A stretch of 64,000 nucleotides of DNA, taken from contig CM074762.1 in the NCBI GenBank assembly GCA_037355855.1, positions 434,001-498,000 of the forward strand, written 5' to 3'. Source of the DNA: Pseudo-nitzschia pungens (Eukaryota > Bacillariophyta > Bacillariophyceae > Bacillariales > Bacillariaceae). Positions 47,101 through 59,055 of this stretch are shown here, one piece after another. Position 1 is the first letter of the stretch. The number at the start of each line of letters is the position of its first letter. A program made the translations under genes and the position numbers. The notes beneath the pieces are model-generated. The model saw only the letters and a program-made list of their open reading frames with translations, did not search any database and was not told where the DNA came from.

Positions 47101-50100
47101 GCGTGACCGCATAGACGAACTATAGGTCTAGTGCTACCCCACCTCGTATTTTCATAACACAGAGATGCAAGTGGGCTGAGAATAACATATCCCTGTGACG
47201 ACTGCATGCTTGCCCAACCTTTGCTGACCTTTCCGGTTTCTTCGCAAGTGTGCTTAACGAGAACTCGTCTTGACATGATGTCATATTTATCCGAAACGGT
47301 ACTTTTTAGAACAGAAACAATCGTTCCTCGCTTGAGGCATGAAACTGGCTTCGAATCCATCGCTTCTGTTTCACGAACCTGGCAGCCCATGTGGCCTACA
47401 ACACGATAGCTTTGGTACAACGATTGATTATCAATCCCTTCATTTGCCTTGCAGATCCCTTCAGAGCATGCCCGCATTTGTGCCACCCTTGATCGCTGGA
47501 CATGGCCAAGAAATCCCAGTGGACCATTATTTTCCCCGTCCGCATCGTCACACCTGCATATGATACATAAGTCGTCTTCTGCCTGTTCCAATTGATCCTT
47601 AACCGATCCGCCTTCATCCGACGTTTTCATTGTCGCTGAAAACGCGCTTTGTTTATTTCTCATCATTTCCAGGATTCGCTTCTGGTAAAGCTTACCACGC
47701 TCTTTCTTCTCTTCGTTGACAGATGATTCTTTTTGCAATGAGTTGTCTGCAGCTTTCGGCCAAAGGTCAGGGAGGTCGAATAGCATGGACCTGATGGTCA
47801 GTCGTACATCTTCATCTATTGTCCATATCGATGATCCACTCGATTCCGGCCCTGCATTTGATATTGGTGTAATTTGTTTCAATGGAATACCGCTTGTTGC
47901 ACTCTTCACTGCAGCTGCAACGCTGGGGGCTCCGTCGATAAGGGCATTGACAAATCTTAGAAGCCACTTGAGTCCGCTGCCAGTTAATGCCCTTGCACCT
48001 TCGTGACCGTCTGCTGCTTCTTCCTGACTACCATTGGGCCCCGCGCCGTGGTCACCCCTGTATTCGTACAGTGCAATCAATAGACCTAGAATCGAGCCCC
48101 GCCGTTCCCCACTGCCTTTTGATTTCAAAGGTCCGTCCGGAAATGGACGCAATGCCCAAACACCTTCGAGACTTTCCGGTACGTGCACAAGCCTGCCAAG
48201 GTAGGAATTGATAGATAGTCCAGCTGAGAGCGATTTGGCTTCTTCATCTAGATCAGGTTGTAATCTGTGAAGCGAAGCACATTCTTCGAGAGTATGAACT
48301 TGTAGCGTTAGAAGTTGAAGTTCTTCCAAGAATGACACTGAAGAGGCCGCTACAACCTCAGCAGAAAATGGAGGAGTTAAGTCAACTTCATTAAACGATA
48401 TCCGCTTCTGGAAAGGTTTTGATGGCGAATTGCTAGACCGTCTGCCGGTTTTGACTCCCGTGCCTCTCGCCTTCGACGCGTCGCCTGATCTCCCTTGAGC
48501 AAACGGTTTTGCAAAATTTCCAGATTCATCTATTTCATCGTCCTCCTCTATTTCCTTCACTGGTTCTGGTGGAGGCAACCAGGTGCCACCACATAGTGCG
48601 AATAATAGAGCTCTTCGGATTGCCGCATCCATGGGTTGCAGGTGTAGCATCAAACGACAAGCGATGAAGCGTGGATGAGCCTTTGGTGGTGGGCAGACCA
48701 ATGGAAAGCAATATGCGTCGGATCCAGCACTCTTCTTCTCTTTGTCCTTGTTTAGTTTCCGTATTCGCAATCTGGAAACGACATCCATCGCATGCTGGTG
48801 CTCTTGTCGACGAAGGTGGAAAAATGTTGGGTCATACTCTTCGCAACATGACGGCGATAATTCGAAGGAGGAAGGACCTGATTTTATTCTAGAGCTTACA
48901 GCTTTTCGTTGCCCGACGTCTCGAAGAACTTCAGCGAACACGTCTCGGAATAAGCCACCTCCACCACTTGTTCCCGCGCTACCGTCGCTTTCATCGCGAC
49001 GACCAACGGCGCACGAAGCTGCAGCCATGGCAGCGCTGTGAGATCTGGGTTCAGCTGCTAGTGCGTGGATTAATTCCCTCCTGATGCTTTGTCTTAGCCA
49101 TGTCTCATCGGATGATGAAATTGGTGGAGGCGGTGGCAACTCCGTAACCAAAATACAAAGGGTTGAAAAAAGGGACTCAGAAAGTATTGTTGCGTGATTT
49201 GGATCATTAAGTCTAGGGGGGTTGATCCAAGCTCCTAATCCGGTTGCATAAGATCCATTGCCTACCGGTCGTCGTTCGGGATCGCAGAGATATCCATCCA
49301 TGCTGAATCGATTGATGAGCAACAGCAAAACACGACGGGCGCCCAAACCGACACTCATTCCGGAGGCCGAAAGTTGGACCAAAGCCAAATCCAGATCTCT
49401 GAAGGAGCGACAGAGTGGCGCATTCGAATAATTCAGAGCCATTCCAGCAACCGAATTCCCATTTTTTGCCCAGAGATGGCGCTCTATTTGTTGTGCAGCA
49501 GCAAGGCATCGGATGGGATGGTCCACTAAAGAATGGATAATCTTTGCAACCGCAATATTTGCCGAGACAGTCCTCGAACGTTCGCGCCGACGCTGGGCTT
49601 CTTGTGAAGTGCACTCAGGACCGGCAGACCAAACAACTCTGCAATTCGATGACCTCAAGATCGGTCGAATCAGGGGCACCAAGGGATGCTGCATCAAAGT
49701 GTTTCCGTGAGAATCAGATGTGTCCGAAACAGAGTCTACGACTGGTAATTTCCACCATCCTAGCGCATCACTGTTTCGGATTGATTCAGGGACTACCACG
49801 GCACACAAACTCTTGATCGTTTTTGCTAGTGCTCTGTGCAAGGGCAAGTGAAAGGACAATGAATCTCCTGCAAGAGGTGAATGAGGGACACGCAACCAAT
49901 CACCCATCACTGCTCCACTGGTGGGACTTGACGCAGCAGCAGTTGATGGCATACTATCATTCCGGATTCGTCTGTGAGCCCCTTCGAGCCTCAAAGAATT
50001 CTCAATCAAGTTCAGTTGTGACTCAGTCATTTTGACAGAAGTGGCACAGGCCAATGCAACCATGCTGACACCTGCGTTAGACGACGATTGACTTTCATCT

Positions 50101-53100
50101 CCGAGCTGTGATGCGGCAACGTGCAATGTACTTCGCTGTAGTGCTTCTATCTGAGACAAATCGGAGGGTGTTTGCGCACCCCTGGGTGACAGAAGTCCCG
50201 TTTCGAGCATTCCCTCTTTGTAGAGCCACAGCTTTATTTCTTTCAAAAGAGCTGTCATAATATTTCCCATAGCTTCGCGAATAGGGACCAAATGCGATCC
50301 ATCTTCTGCCACTGGGGCTAGGGCTGCGCTGCTACTATTAGTGGGGCTCTCTGCAAGTGCATCTCTTGTGCCTGCGAAGTTGAGGCTCAAGCCAAAGGCT
50401 TCGAGCCACCTTTGAAGTTCATACTCGACATGACCACCAGAAATTTTCCGCTTCTGTGGGTCCATGCCCTGCGCCAATCGTAGCAAACGGGCCCAAACCG
50501 TACAAAAGGTCAGAAATTCCTCTCCACGCGAAGACAACGACAGTCCCTTGTAGGGTGGAAATTGCTTTGGTAGCAAAATTCGCATAGCCGTCCCAGGCGT
50601 TTCGATGACATATTCCAAATCGCGCAATAAGTGTGGCAGTCGCTTGTGTTTAGTCGACCTAGAATCAAGAAATTCGTCATCTGGAGCTGTCGGGAGCAGA
50701 GTGAGAATAGGATGTTCACCCGCAACATACGTCAAAGCGGGCAACAGGCTGTCGTTCGTGCTCGGTGCATTTCCATGACTGTCATCGTCGTTGCCACCTG
50801 CTGTGTTCTTCAAAATCATCTCCACTTCCTTCGTCGCGCCCAATAGGTTGGTATGAATGCACCTTACAACGTTCAGAGCTAATGGTACAGTGAAAACTCC
50901 TATTGACGATTCTTGGTGTGTTGAATCGCGTTCGTCGTCGGAGAGCAAGAGCTTGGCAGCAGCGGGAGCGCTTCCGAGTGCTCGAACCAAACTTCCCGCC
51001 GTGAATATTTGCACAGTGAAGCCAAGTGGTGTATCGGCTTCGGTTCCTACCCCGGCACAGAAAAGAGTACTCAGTGGTCGATATGCAATTCCAAGGGCTG
51101 CTGCAAATCTACATTTGAATCTTGAATCTGTCAGTAGAGACAAAAAGAGGGAGTGAATGGCTCCTCGCAATTGCTTGGATGGATAGGGATCTAGCAGAAG
51201 CAACAAAATAGCGGGAGAAATCGGAGCACGAAACGACGACGCTGCAAGCAGGTGTCGATATTCCATCGGATTCGGTGGAGATGACAGTTTGGTACTAACT
51301 TGATCCGCTCTCTGCATTCCGACACCACTGATCATATGCAGACCTTGAAGCTTGTGAGGGAAGACGCAAGACGTCATCAGACCGCCCTCTTGCTGTTTTC
51401 TCAGATCGGTGTCGATCACATACACAGTTTCTGTGAGATCGTTTGGTAACGATGTAATTTCCGGATCCCATTTTCTAGATTTGAGAAACGAAAGAAAGGG
51501 ATGCTTCTTTTCGGTTGGGACAGCATCGTTGTACAGAGAGGGCAGAGTTCCCCAGAGGGAGTGAGGCGACTTTCGATATCTTACGGATGGAAGTCTATAC
51601 GGGGAGTTCGAATAAAGCTCAGGATCGGCACCTAGAATGGGCAAGAGGAAATAAGGGAATTGAGAAGTGAGCAACAGTTGGCAGATCAATGAAAAAGTAA
51701 AGACAGCAACAATTTGCCACGAAAAATACGATCGCATTGCTCTGTACTTTGCATGATGGGAACTCACCCGTAATCTCCACGAATGCATCTAAATCTGAGT
51801 CGATGGCCATGTTATAGAGTTTCTCTGCCTCTTCGCCCGTCACGTAACTCGTTGCCAAATGTGGAGGGAATAACCGAAACCGTCGAAGGCATGCTCGGAC
51901 CTCATCCGTTTCATTGGGCGCTACCCACGATGGGATGCTTCTCGGCTCTTGCCACACGGAAATGCCGCCCAAGTCATGGGTAGATTTGATCTGGAGCAAT
52001 GCGTGAACGACCAACACGGCTGCAGACGGGTGGGCCGCGCTGATTTCGGACAACCACAACGACAAGTGACGCGCCCGTTGTTCCATGTCGTTTTGCGCGG
52101 AACTGACCACCTCACACAGCAACCCCTTGGCCTTGAGCTTTCGGTATCCATCCATGGCCGACTCGATGGTACCAAATGTTTTCACCAGAATCTGGCCCTC
52201 GGAATCGACCTGTTGGGTCATTTGATTAGCTTCATCCCGGGTTCGAACCAAGGGCCCGTCCTGTGAGCTGCCAATTCCGCGGGAGTTGGTTCCCCTGTGA
52301 ATACTACCACTACGTAGGGCTTCGATAACTTCATCAAACGTGTGCACATCATCGTTCATCAACCGCAACTGCAAATTAAAATTGCCGGGGAAACATTCAC
52401 TGATTTTGGAGAGAAAGTTGGCCGGAGTCTTGAACGCGTTCTGCTTGGACGGAGACGAGAAACTGTGGTAGTCGCCGACTTCCGGAGCTCCGTTCCAAAT
52501 GCGACAGGCTTCGTCGGCCCAGCGCAATTTCCACTGAACGGGATCTGCTCCAATACCGGCACCGTCCACAGCCTCCACCAAACAGCGAACGGCTGCGCCA
52601 ATGACGACCCCAAGAGCAGCTGCCAGCTTGGGTGGGAGTTTTGTTGGTGATTGTTTCAGCGTTTCCAACCCGTCCTTGAGTCCCCGTTGCGCCATGCGGA
52701 CAGCTTCTTCGTCATCGGCTTCGCCATCGATTCCCTGGGAATCGTCTCCGGACGACGACGCCGGGGTCAGCGGTCTGTGCAGCGGGCAGCACCCTTCAAC
52801 CTTCCAGGCCTCAGGCATCTCCACAATCGCAGCATCCACCCGGGGTCGTGCGATGGAAGTAGACCTCGTGACCTTCGTGGTCCGAATTTCGAAAGCAGGT
52901 GTCGCAAATCACGCAGGTGGAATCGGTTTGGCAGGTTCGACAATTCCATGCAATATCACCCGTCTTGAAGACATACCCGCAGGGACGACGGGGACGGCGA
53001 TCACAGCCCTTGTTATCGGCGACATCCTCCTCTTCCATCAACCGTTTCAGAAGGGCGACGGTGGTGTTTCCGCTTCCCGTCACACGTTTCATGGCAGCTG

Positions 53101-53773
53101 GTTTTTCCTGCGCAACCTCCTCTTCGGTTCGTGGCCAAGCAATGTCTTCAGGTTTCTCTTCGTCGTGGTATTGCAAGATCATTGCGTCGGCCCAGGTTTT
53201 CGTCTTGCCCGGAGGAGCACCAGTCAACCTTCCAAATGCGGCGTTTGCCAAGATCGACAAGGACGGCAAAAAGACCGGAGCCTCTGTTTTGGTTTCCTCT
53301 GGTGTTCTTGAGGAACCAACGTACAGACGAATGTAGGAATTCAATCGATCGTCCGCTAATTTGGCCTTGTGCACCAACCAATCGGGACTCTGTGCTTTCT
53401 TATTGTTGTTTCGGGTCTCTTTGGTGTTCAAGTAAGATCCCAGATCGTCATCGGTGATGGGGCTAAGAAATCTACCGCTGCTCCGTCGACCGGATCGAGG
53501 TGTCGCCGAAGAGGACATCGCTGCCGTTCGTTCCGAGTTCTCCGAAAATGCCGACAACAAATATACGTCAGGCGAGGTTTCCGTTGTGCCATCATTGTTG
53601 TTTGATTCCGCATAGCTCGCCCCACCCGGCGTAAATCGGAGGTGCACCGGCATTGGATAGGAAGGAAGAGGGGAAGACTCGGTGGTATCGGTAGAAGCAA
53701 CGGAATGACTGGACACGGCGGGAATGTTTGCCGCTGGCCCCTCAACGCCGGAGTTGCTGCTGGTACCCGTCAT
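44130..53773 (-). CDS. UBR-type N-recognin E3 ubiquitin ligase, about 3,170 residues, one +1 frame break
   Basis: N-degron pathway E3 of the UBR1/UBR2/UBR3 class. Coding DNA is 53773..51768 and 51631..44130, split by a 136-nt intron starting GTGAGT (phase 1). The UBR box lies at about residues 270-335: CGYVFKTGDIAWNCRTCQ, CVICDTCFRNSDHEGHEV, GGCCDCGD, then EAWK and CCPLHR. These supply the Cys/His zinc ligands. The frame breaks inside this box at 52813-52816, where skipping one base restores CDCGD-[P or A]-EAWK. A RING-H2 near 47.6-47.0 kb (CIICRCDD, LCGHAAHLKCVEAHTLS, FLCPLCKQ) and the autoinhibitory C-terminal domain (GIGIFFLIQKCTVLL, then LRRGRPLFLNDARF) complete the architecture. An acidic Asp/Glu stretch lies near 45.0 kb. 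Length exceeds UBR1 (about 1,750-2,000). Phase agrees across the intron only if the one base is skipped. Confidence 0.9.
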
Positions 53774-54825
53774 GGTATCGAAGCAATGGTTTCTATCGCA
53801 CCTTCTCGTTAAATAGTATAGCTAGCTCGTTCCTTCTCGTCCGATTCGAGGCAATGTTTGGATTTTATATTTTATGGACTCAATTCCTTTGTCGTCTTCA
53901 CTCGTGTTTCTTTCGCACTTTCGCACGCCTATGCTTCGCTTTGTCTACGGACCTGTCAACCATACGAGTGGAATTCAAATGCTTTGTCCCTGCTTGATGA
54001 AGCTAATCTTGTTCTTGCTCGTGGCTGAAGCTCTTGGGTTGCTCCGTTTTGATACCTCTTAACTCTTGTGCCAGTTGAGATCAGGTGGTGTGTGTGTGAT
54101 CATTACTGTCGCTCGATGTATTTTCCGGGGCCCACAATTACTGGTAGACGTAGAATTTGTACCGCGCTTCTTGGGCAGATTATCGATCCCGGCACAAGTA
54201 TTATTATTATATTATTTTCTGCTTGAGGCTCAAGGCGCACGCACATGAGTAAGATGAGTAACGGTCCGATCCGCACATTCTGTACGAGTAACCTTACAGA
54301 GCATGGACCATAGTCGGAAGATTACTGCGAACGACTACGAACTCGTGGGAATAATGACAGCTCGTTAGCACGTAGAACGAGTAGTTAACTTATCGTAGAA
54401 ACCAGATAAGACGAAGTGCTCGAAGTTACGAAGCAGGAGTGACACGCAATGCCCATCTAATTTACGGTCATGGGGATGCCCTATTTTGGTGTTCTAACGG
54501 TTCGCATCGCGCACTGACCGCGTCTTAATTCCCTGTCCTGATGCCCTACTTAAGGCTATCCAAGGACGTGAGTAGAAATTGCCAACCCCAACGTCAAGCG
54601 GGGAGACGCCAGACGATGAATTTATCGGCGTTGCTCGTTCTGGTGCGGTAATAATTACGAGTAAATAACTACTAGTACTTCGTACTACGTAGTAATTAAG
54701 GTTACCGTAATACGTATTGCATAACTTGTTTCTTTTTTCCCTCTAGTTTTGTCATACTAAGGTTACCGTACGGTAAGGTTTTACCGGTACTACTCTCTGT
54801 TTCAGGCGATTCATTCATCTCATCA
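53774..54825. other. Upstream region of the UBR ligase
   Basis: About 1 kb. It should contain the UBR promoter. The distal half carries AAGGTTA, TACCGGTA and ACTAGTAC words (54,660-54,795). No gene was seen. Confidence 0.5.
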
Positions 54826-56676
54826 GGAACATGGTTGATTTTTAGTTTTTTGAAGGAATTATGAAATTCCCGGTCCTCCCCCCTCGCTAAAAATATGAGA
54901 ATCACGCGCCGTGCGCGATTTGAGAAATTATTTTAAAAAAATAATTTCCCGCAGTACCCAAACTGGTGTCTACTGGTGTCGACTGGTGTCGACTGGTGTC
55001 GACTGGTGTCGACTGGTGTCGACTGGTGTCATGACGAACATACGAATGTACAAGCAGTATGTTCGTATGTTCGTATGTTCGTCTGTACGATCGTACAGAA
55101 GAACAGACGAACATAAGACGAACAGACGAACATACAATGATACGAATAAACGATTGTACCAACGTATGAATTGACGAACGTATGAACATCATACGAATAA
55201 ACTATTGTACCAACGTATGAACAGACGAACAGACGAACAGAAGAACATACGAACATACAAGTATACGAACAGACGAACGTACCAACGTATGAACAGATGA
55301 ACAGACGAACAGACGAACAAACGAACATACAATCATACGAACAGACGAACATACCAACGTATGAACATACGAACATACGAACACCGGTGTCGACTGGTGT
55401 CTACTGGTGTCTACTGGTGTCGACTGGTGTCGACTGGTGTCGACTGGTGTCGACTGGTGTCGACTGGTGTCGCAGGGGTTTTCGAGAATTTAATTTTTAT
55501 TTTCAAATTTTCGTCGCGCGCGGAGAGATTGGATCGTGCGCGATTTTTGGGATGATCGAAGAATTTAATATCTACGAAGTAATTTTTTTCCAAAAAATCA
55601 ACCATGTTCCAGGAACATGGTTGATTTTTTGGAAAAAAAATACTTCGTAGATATTAAATTCTTCGATCATCCCAAAAATCGCGCACGATCCAATCTCTCC
55701 GCGCGCGACGAAAATTTGAAAATAAAAATTACTAAATTCTCGAAACCCCCTGCGACACCAGTCGACACCAGTCGACACCAGTCGACACCAGTAGACACCA
55801 GTAGACACCAGTAGACACCAGTGTTCGTATGTTCATATGTTGGTATGTTCGTCTGTTTGTATCATTGTATGTTCGTTTGTTCATCTGTTTGTCTGTTCAT
55901 ACGTTCGTCTTTTCATACACTGGTATGTTGGGTTCGTATGATTGTATGTTCGTCTGTTCGTCTGTTAACACCGGTCTTCATACTTCATACGTTCATCTGT
56001 TCATACGTTGGTAAGTTCATCTGTCCGTACGATTTTATGTTCGTCTGATCGTCTGCTCGTCTGCTTGTCTGCTCATACGTTCGTCTGTACAAACGCTGGT
56101 ATGTTGGTCTCTGTTCGTATGATTGTATGTTCGTTTGTTCGTCTGCTCGTCTGTCTGCTTATACGTTGGTACGTTCGTCTGTTCGTATACTTGTATGTTC
56201 GTACGGTACGTTCGTCTGTTCGTATGCTTGTCTGTTCGTATGTTCGTATGTTCTTCTGTTCGTTTGTTCGTCTGTTCGTCTGTTCATATGATCGTACAGA
56301 AGAACAGATGAACATAAGACGAACAGACGAACATACACTCATACGAATAAACGATCAAACCAAGGTATGAATAGACGAACGTATGAACATCATACGAATA
56401 AATGATTGTACCAACATATGAATAGACGAACATACTGCTCGTACATTCGTATGTTCGTCATGACACCAGTCGACACCAGTCGACACCAGTCGACACCAGT
56501 AGACACCAGTAGACACCAGTAGACACCAGTAGACACCAGTTTGGGTACTCCGGGAAATTATTTTTTAAAAATAATTTCTCAAATCGCGCACGGCGCGCGA
56601 TTCTCATATTTTTAGCGAGTGGGGGAGGACCGGGAATTTCAAAATTCCTTCAAAAACTAAAAATCAACCATGTTCC
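54826..56676. repeat. Giant imperfect palindrome with nested tandem arrays
   Basis: Left arm 54826-55610 and right arm 55612-56676 are inverted copies around a single A at 55611. Both ends and the centre carry the same 18-bp terminal sequence GGAACATGGTTGATTTTT. Each arm reads, from the outside in: the terminal sequence with about 130 bp of AT-rich DNA, a 10-bp array (GACTGGTGTC)n, a long array with 4-bp periodicity built of GTTCGTATGTTCGTCT-like words, a second 10-bp array, and about 120 bp of unique DNA reaching the centre. The right arm is about 280 bp longer because its 4-bp-periodic array is expanded. No transposase is encoded, so this is a foldback or MITE-like structure, or two head-to-head copies of a non-autonomous element with terminal inverted repeats. 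Confidence 0.9.
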
Positions 56677-56684
56677 AGCACCAT

Positions 56685-57641
56685 CCTACTAGTAAGACCT
56701 TACTAGTACTACTACTAATAGTAGGAGTAACCTTACTTGTACCCGTACGATGTCCAGTCCGATGTGCAAGTGCAAAGTGGAACAACAAAACAAGAAGAAA
56801 GGATTGTAGATCACTCCTCACGAGAGTGCCGTACCGGTTGCCACCAGCACAGTACCAGCTTTCACCAGTGACATTCTTTGCTCGTGTTTTGTGGGACGAG
56901 GAGTACAGCAGGTATTACTCGTTGTTGTTGTATGATTGCTGGTAGTACTAGTAATTACTGCTGCTTCCCCGGGAATCAAGGAGGATCAAAGATGTGATGG
57001 TGGACAAGAGGAGACCATGATGATTCATTCCCCCAAATTATGCCGTCTTCTCTGACCCACCTGTCTTGCTCCTAAACCTTACTCAAACCTCGTAGTATTG
57101 AGACATTCAGTTACTACTAGTACTAGTACTAGTAGTAGGAGATGAACATCAACTTTGCAACGTGATGGACTGAACCCACTGCAATAAAATGCACCACCAG
57201 CATAGTAGTACTAGTAATATTATTTGGTTTTTTCATTTGAAACAAGAAAATGTGAGCAACTCAATTCATAACGTTGAAGACAAAGTTTATCAAGGTTCGA
57301 AGGTTGACCAAAGAGTGAAAGATGATGATCTAATACTACAATCAAAAGGCGAAGATCGAAGACTCAACCGACCCTCAACCGACCCTCAACCGGCCCCCAA
57401 CCTTGAGACGCATGCATGCCCACGAAACAAACAAGGTCTGGAAATCATTCTTGTATCGGGAGTGGCAAGAATACTACATCTCGTATATTCGTATTCGTAC
57501 TATTACAAGTCGTTTTTCGTGTTTACAACATACAATTCAGAGTCACCGAGTTTTGGAGAAATGTCATTCTGCATCGTCGTCTATCAAGAGATATTGTCGG
57601 GACCAAAACTACATACTGTAGTCGCTTTCATTGCCAAGCAC
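56685..57641. other. ACTAGT-rich spacer next to the palindrome
   Basis: Begins directly at the palindrome edge with CTACTAGTAAGACCTTACTAGTACTACTACTA-type words, repeated at about 56,945 and 57,112-57,140. It also holds three successive CGACCCTCAACC-like units at about 57,367-57,395. No gene was seen. Confidence 0.5.
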
Positions 57642-58649
57642 TCATTGCCAGGCATCTTCGTTCTCGTCGTCCAAGCGATTGTCTGCGCCCGCGGAATTGT
57701 CGTAGTAGAGTTCCGCCTCCCCGAAAAAATTCTCTTGCGTCCGCCGCTCGGCCTGGTCCAGTTTCTCCTTGGCCTTTGCCACGGCCCGCTCGACCCATTC
57801 GGCACGCCGGGGGTTCTCGGGGCTAACCCTCTCCTCCGCCGCCGAAGCGTCGCCGGGAGCGGTGCCCGCCGTCGGGACCCCTTTGGGCAGTCGCTTTTCG
57901 GCCCAGTACCGGACCGCCGCCGCGTCGCCCCTGCACACCGCCACCTCGACGATGCCGCTCAGGGCCCCGACGTGGTGGGGTTTGATCGACAAAATCATCT
58001 CGCACAGCTTGAAGGATCGTTCGTAGCGTTTCTGAATAAAGTAGAGCGTCGCGAGCAGGTTGACCGGCTCCACGAAGTACACCCCGTACTCGTCGACGAG
58101 GTCGATCAGGGTCCCCTCGCATTCCTTCCACTTGGAGCGGTCCAGAAACATTCCGCCGGTCTGCTTGAGGCGAAGTTTGGTAGCGCTCCCGCGTTCGGAA
58201 TACCAGTGGTCCCACAGCTCGGTGATCGCGTCGTCTCCCTCCGAGAGACACTCCAGAAGGCCGATTTCCACCAGCCTCCGGCTGCGTTCAATGGCGGAAA
58301 GGGGAGGGGGTGGGGGCAAGGAGGAGAGCGAAAAATCCACTCCGTTGTCGTAATCCTCGAGGAGTTTGGAAAGCGAAAACGGAGCGTCGGTTGTTTCCGG
58401 GCTGTTTTTGCTTGCAACGTTGCCATTGTCGTTGTCGCCAGCCCCGGCCCCCGGAGTGGACATGAGGCTTTCGAGTCGCCGACGGGCGTTTTCGACGTCA
58501 AACGAAGAACCGCTACCATCGTCGCGGTCTTCATCGCCCATGCCATTGTAACGATTTGTGCTGTGCCTCGGTGATAAAATATTTGGAACGAAGGACCCGA
58601 CCCCGATGATCGAGCAAAGCAACAGGGCCGCCACCCAAAACGAAATCAT
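57642..58649 (-). CDS. Plastid-type TPR-like protein, conserved hypothetical
   Basis: 335 residues from ATG 58649. The N-terminus is a signal peptide (MISFWVAALLLCSIIGVGS) directly followed by FVPN; this S-F junction fits the ASAF-like motif for import into secondary plastids. After an acidic low-complexity stretch, helical segments follow: RRLVEIGLLECLSEGDDAIT, WDHWYSERG, LIDLVDEYGVYFVEPVNLLA, FIQKRYERSFKLCEMILSI, KPHHVGALSGIVEVAVCRGD. They look like degenerate TPR units. It ends in a charged coil and an acidic tail. The frame continues upstream of this ATG to 58802, but only through a start-less stretch without the signal. The biochemical role is unknown. Confidence 0.72.
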   Translation of the reverse strand: MISFWVAALLLCSIIGVGSFVPNILSPRHSTNRYNGMGDEDRDDGSGSSFDVENARRRLESLMSTPGAGAGDNDNGNVASKNSPETTDAPFSLSKLLEDYDNGVDFSLSSLPPPPPLSAIERSRRLVEIGLLECLSEGDDAITELWDHWYSERGSATKLRLKQTGGMFLDRSKWKECEGTLIDLVDEYGVYFVEPVNLLATLYFIQKRYERSFKLCEMILSIKPHHVGALSGIVEVAVCRGDAAAVRYWAEKRLPKGVPTAGTAPGDASAAEERVSPENPRRAEWVERAVAKAKEKLDQAERRTQENFFGEAELYYDNSAGADNRLDDENEDAWQ

Positions 58650-59055
58650 TGTTTGCACCGATTGTTTTCTGCGGTTGTTTGTTCCAAAGAAAAGAATCGA
58701 ATGCTTCGTTCCTGGACTACACTTCTCGTGTTTTTGCGCTTCACTCGTTGCAACTCTCAATAGTCTGGAGCAGCATTGACCTCGTCGTGGGCTTCCGCAC
58801 ATGCATCCACCACGGAAGAAGTTCTTCGGAACGTCGTTTTTCGCGATGATTCGTTATTGATGATGGTGGTGATCATGATGACAAGTTTTTCGATGAAAAA
58901 AGATTGTCGGCTCTTCCTTGTTGAAGTACAGACTTAGTTTTTGTTATTTTTTGTCAAAGAGGTTGAAAAAGAATTTGGATTGTTGACATCTTCGATCGTT
59001 TTCGAGATACAAACTCGTACAAGGTACGATCTTACCTTTACCAGACTCGAGGGAC

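Noticed and set aside
51619..51788. Hydrophobic N-terminus of the long minus-strand frame (a possible signal anchor for the UBR ligase)
   Set aside because: It lies almost wholly in the 136-nt intron 51632-51767; the GTGAGT donor and CTAG acceptor join the flanking frames in phase, so the helix-like translation is intron read-through.
55385..55480. Regular 10-bp units that could suggest a CRISPR-like array
   Set aside because: Units are contiguous with no spacers, there are no cas genes and the genome is eukaryotic; it is a satellite-type tandem repeat.
55029..56370. Open frames translating as Phe-Val-Cys-Ser/Val-Arg repeats on both strands
   Set aside because: They are translations of the 4-bp-periodic arrays in the palindrome and are open in several frames at once, as expected for simple repeats, with no start context or domain.
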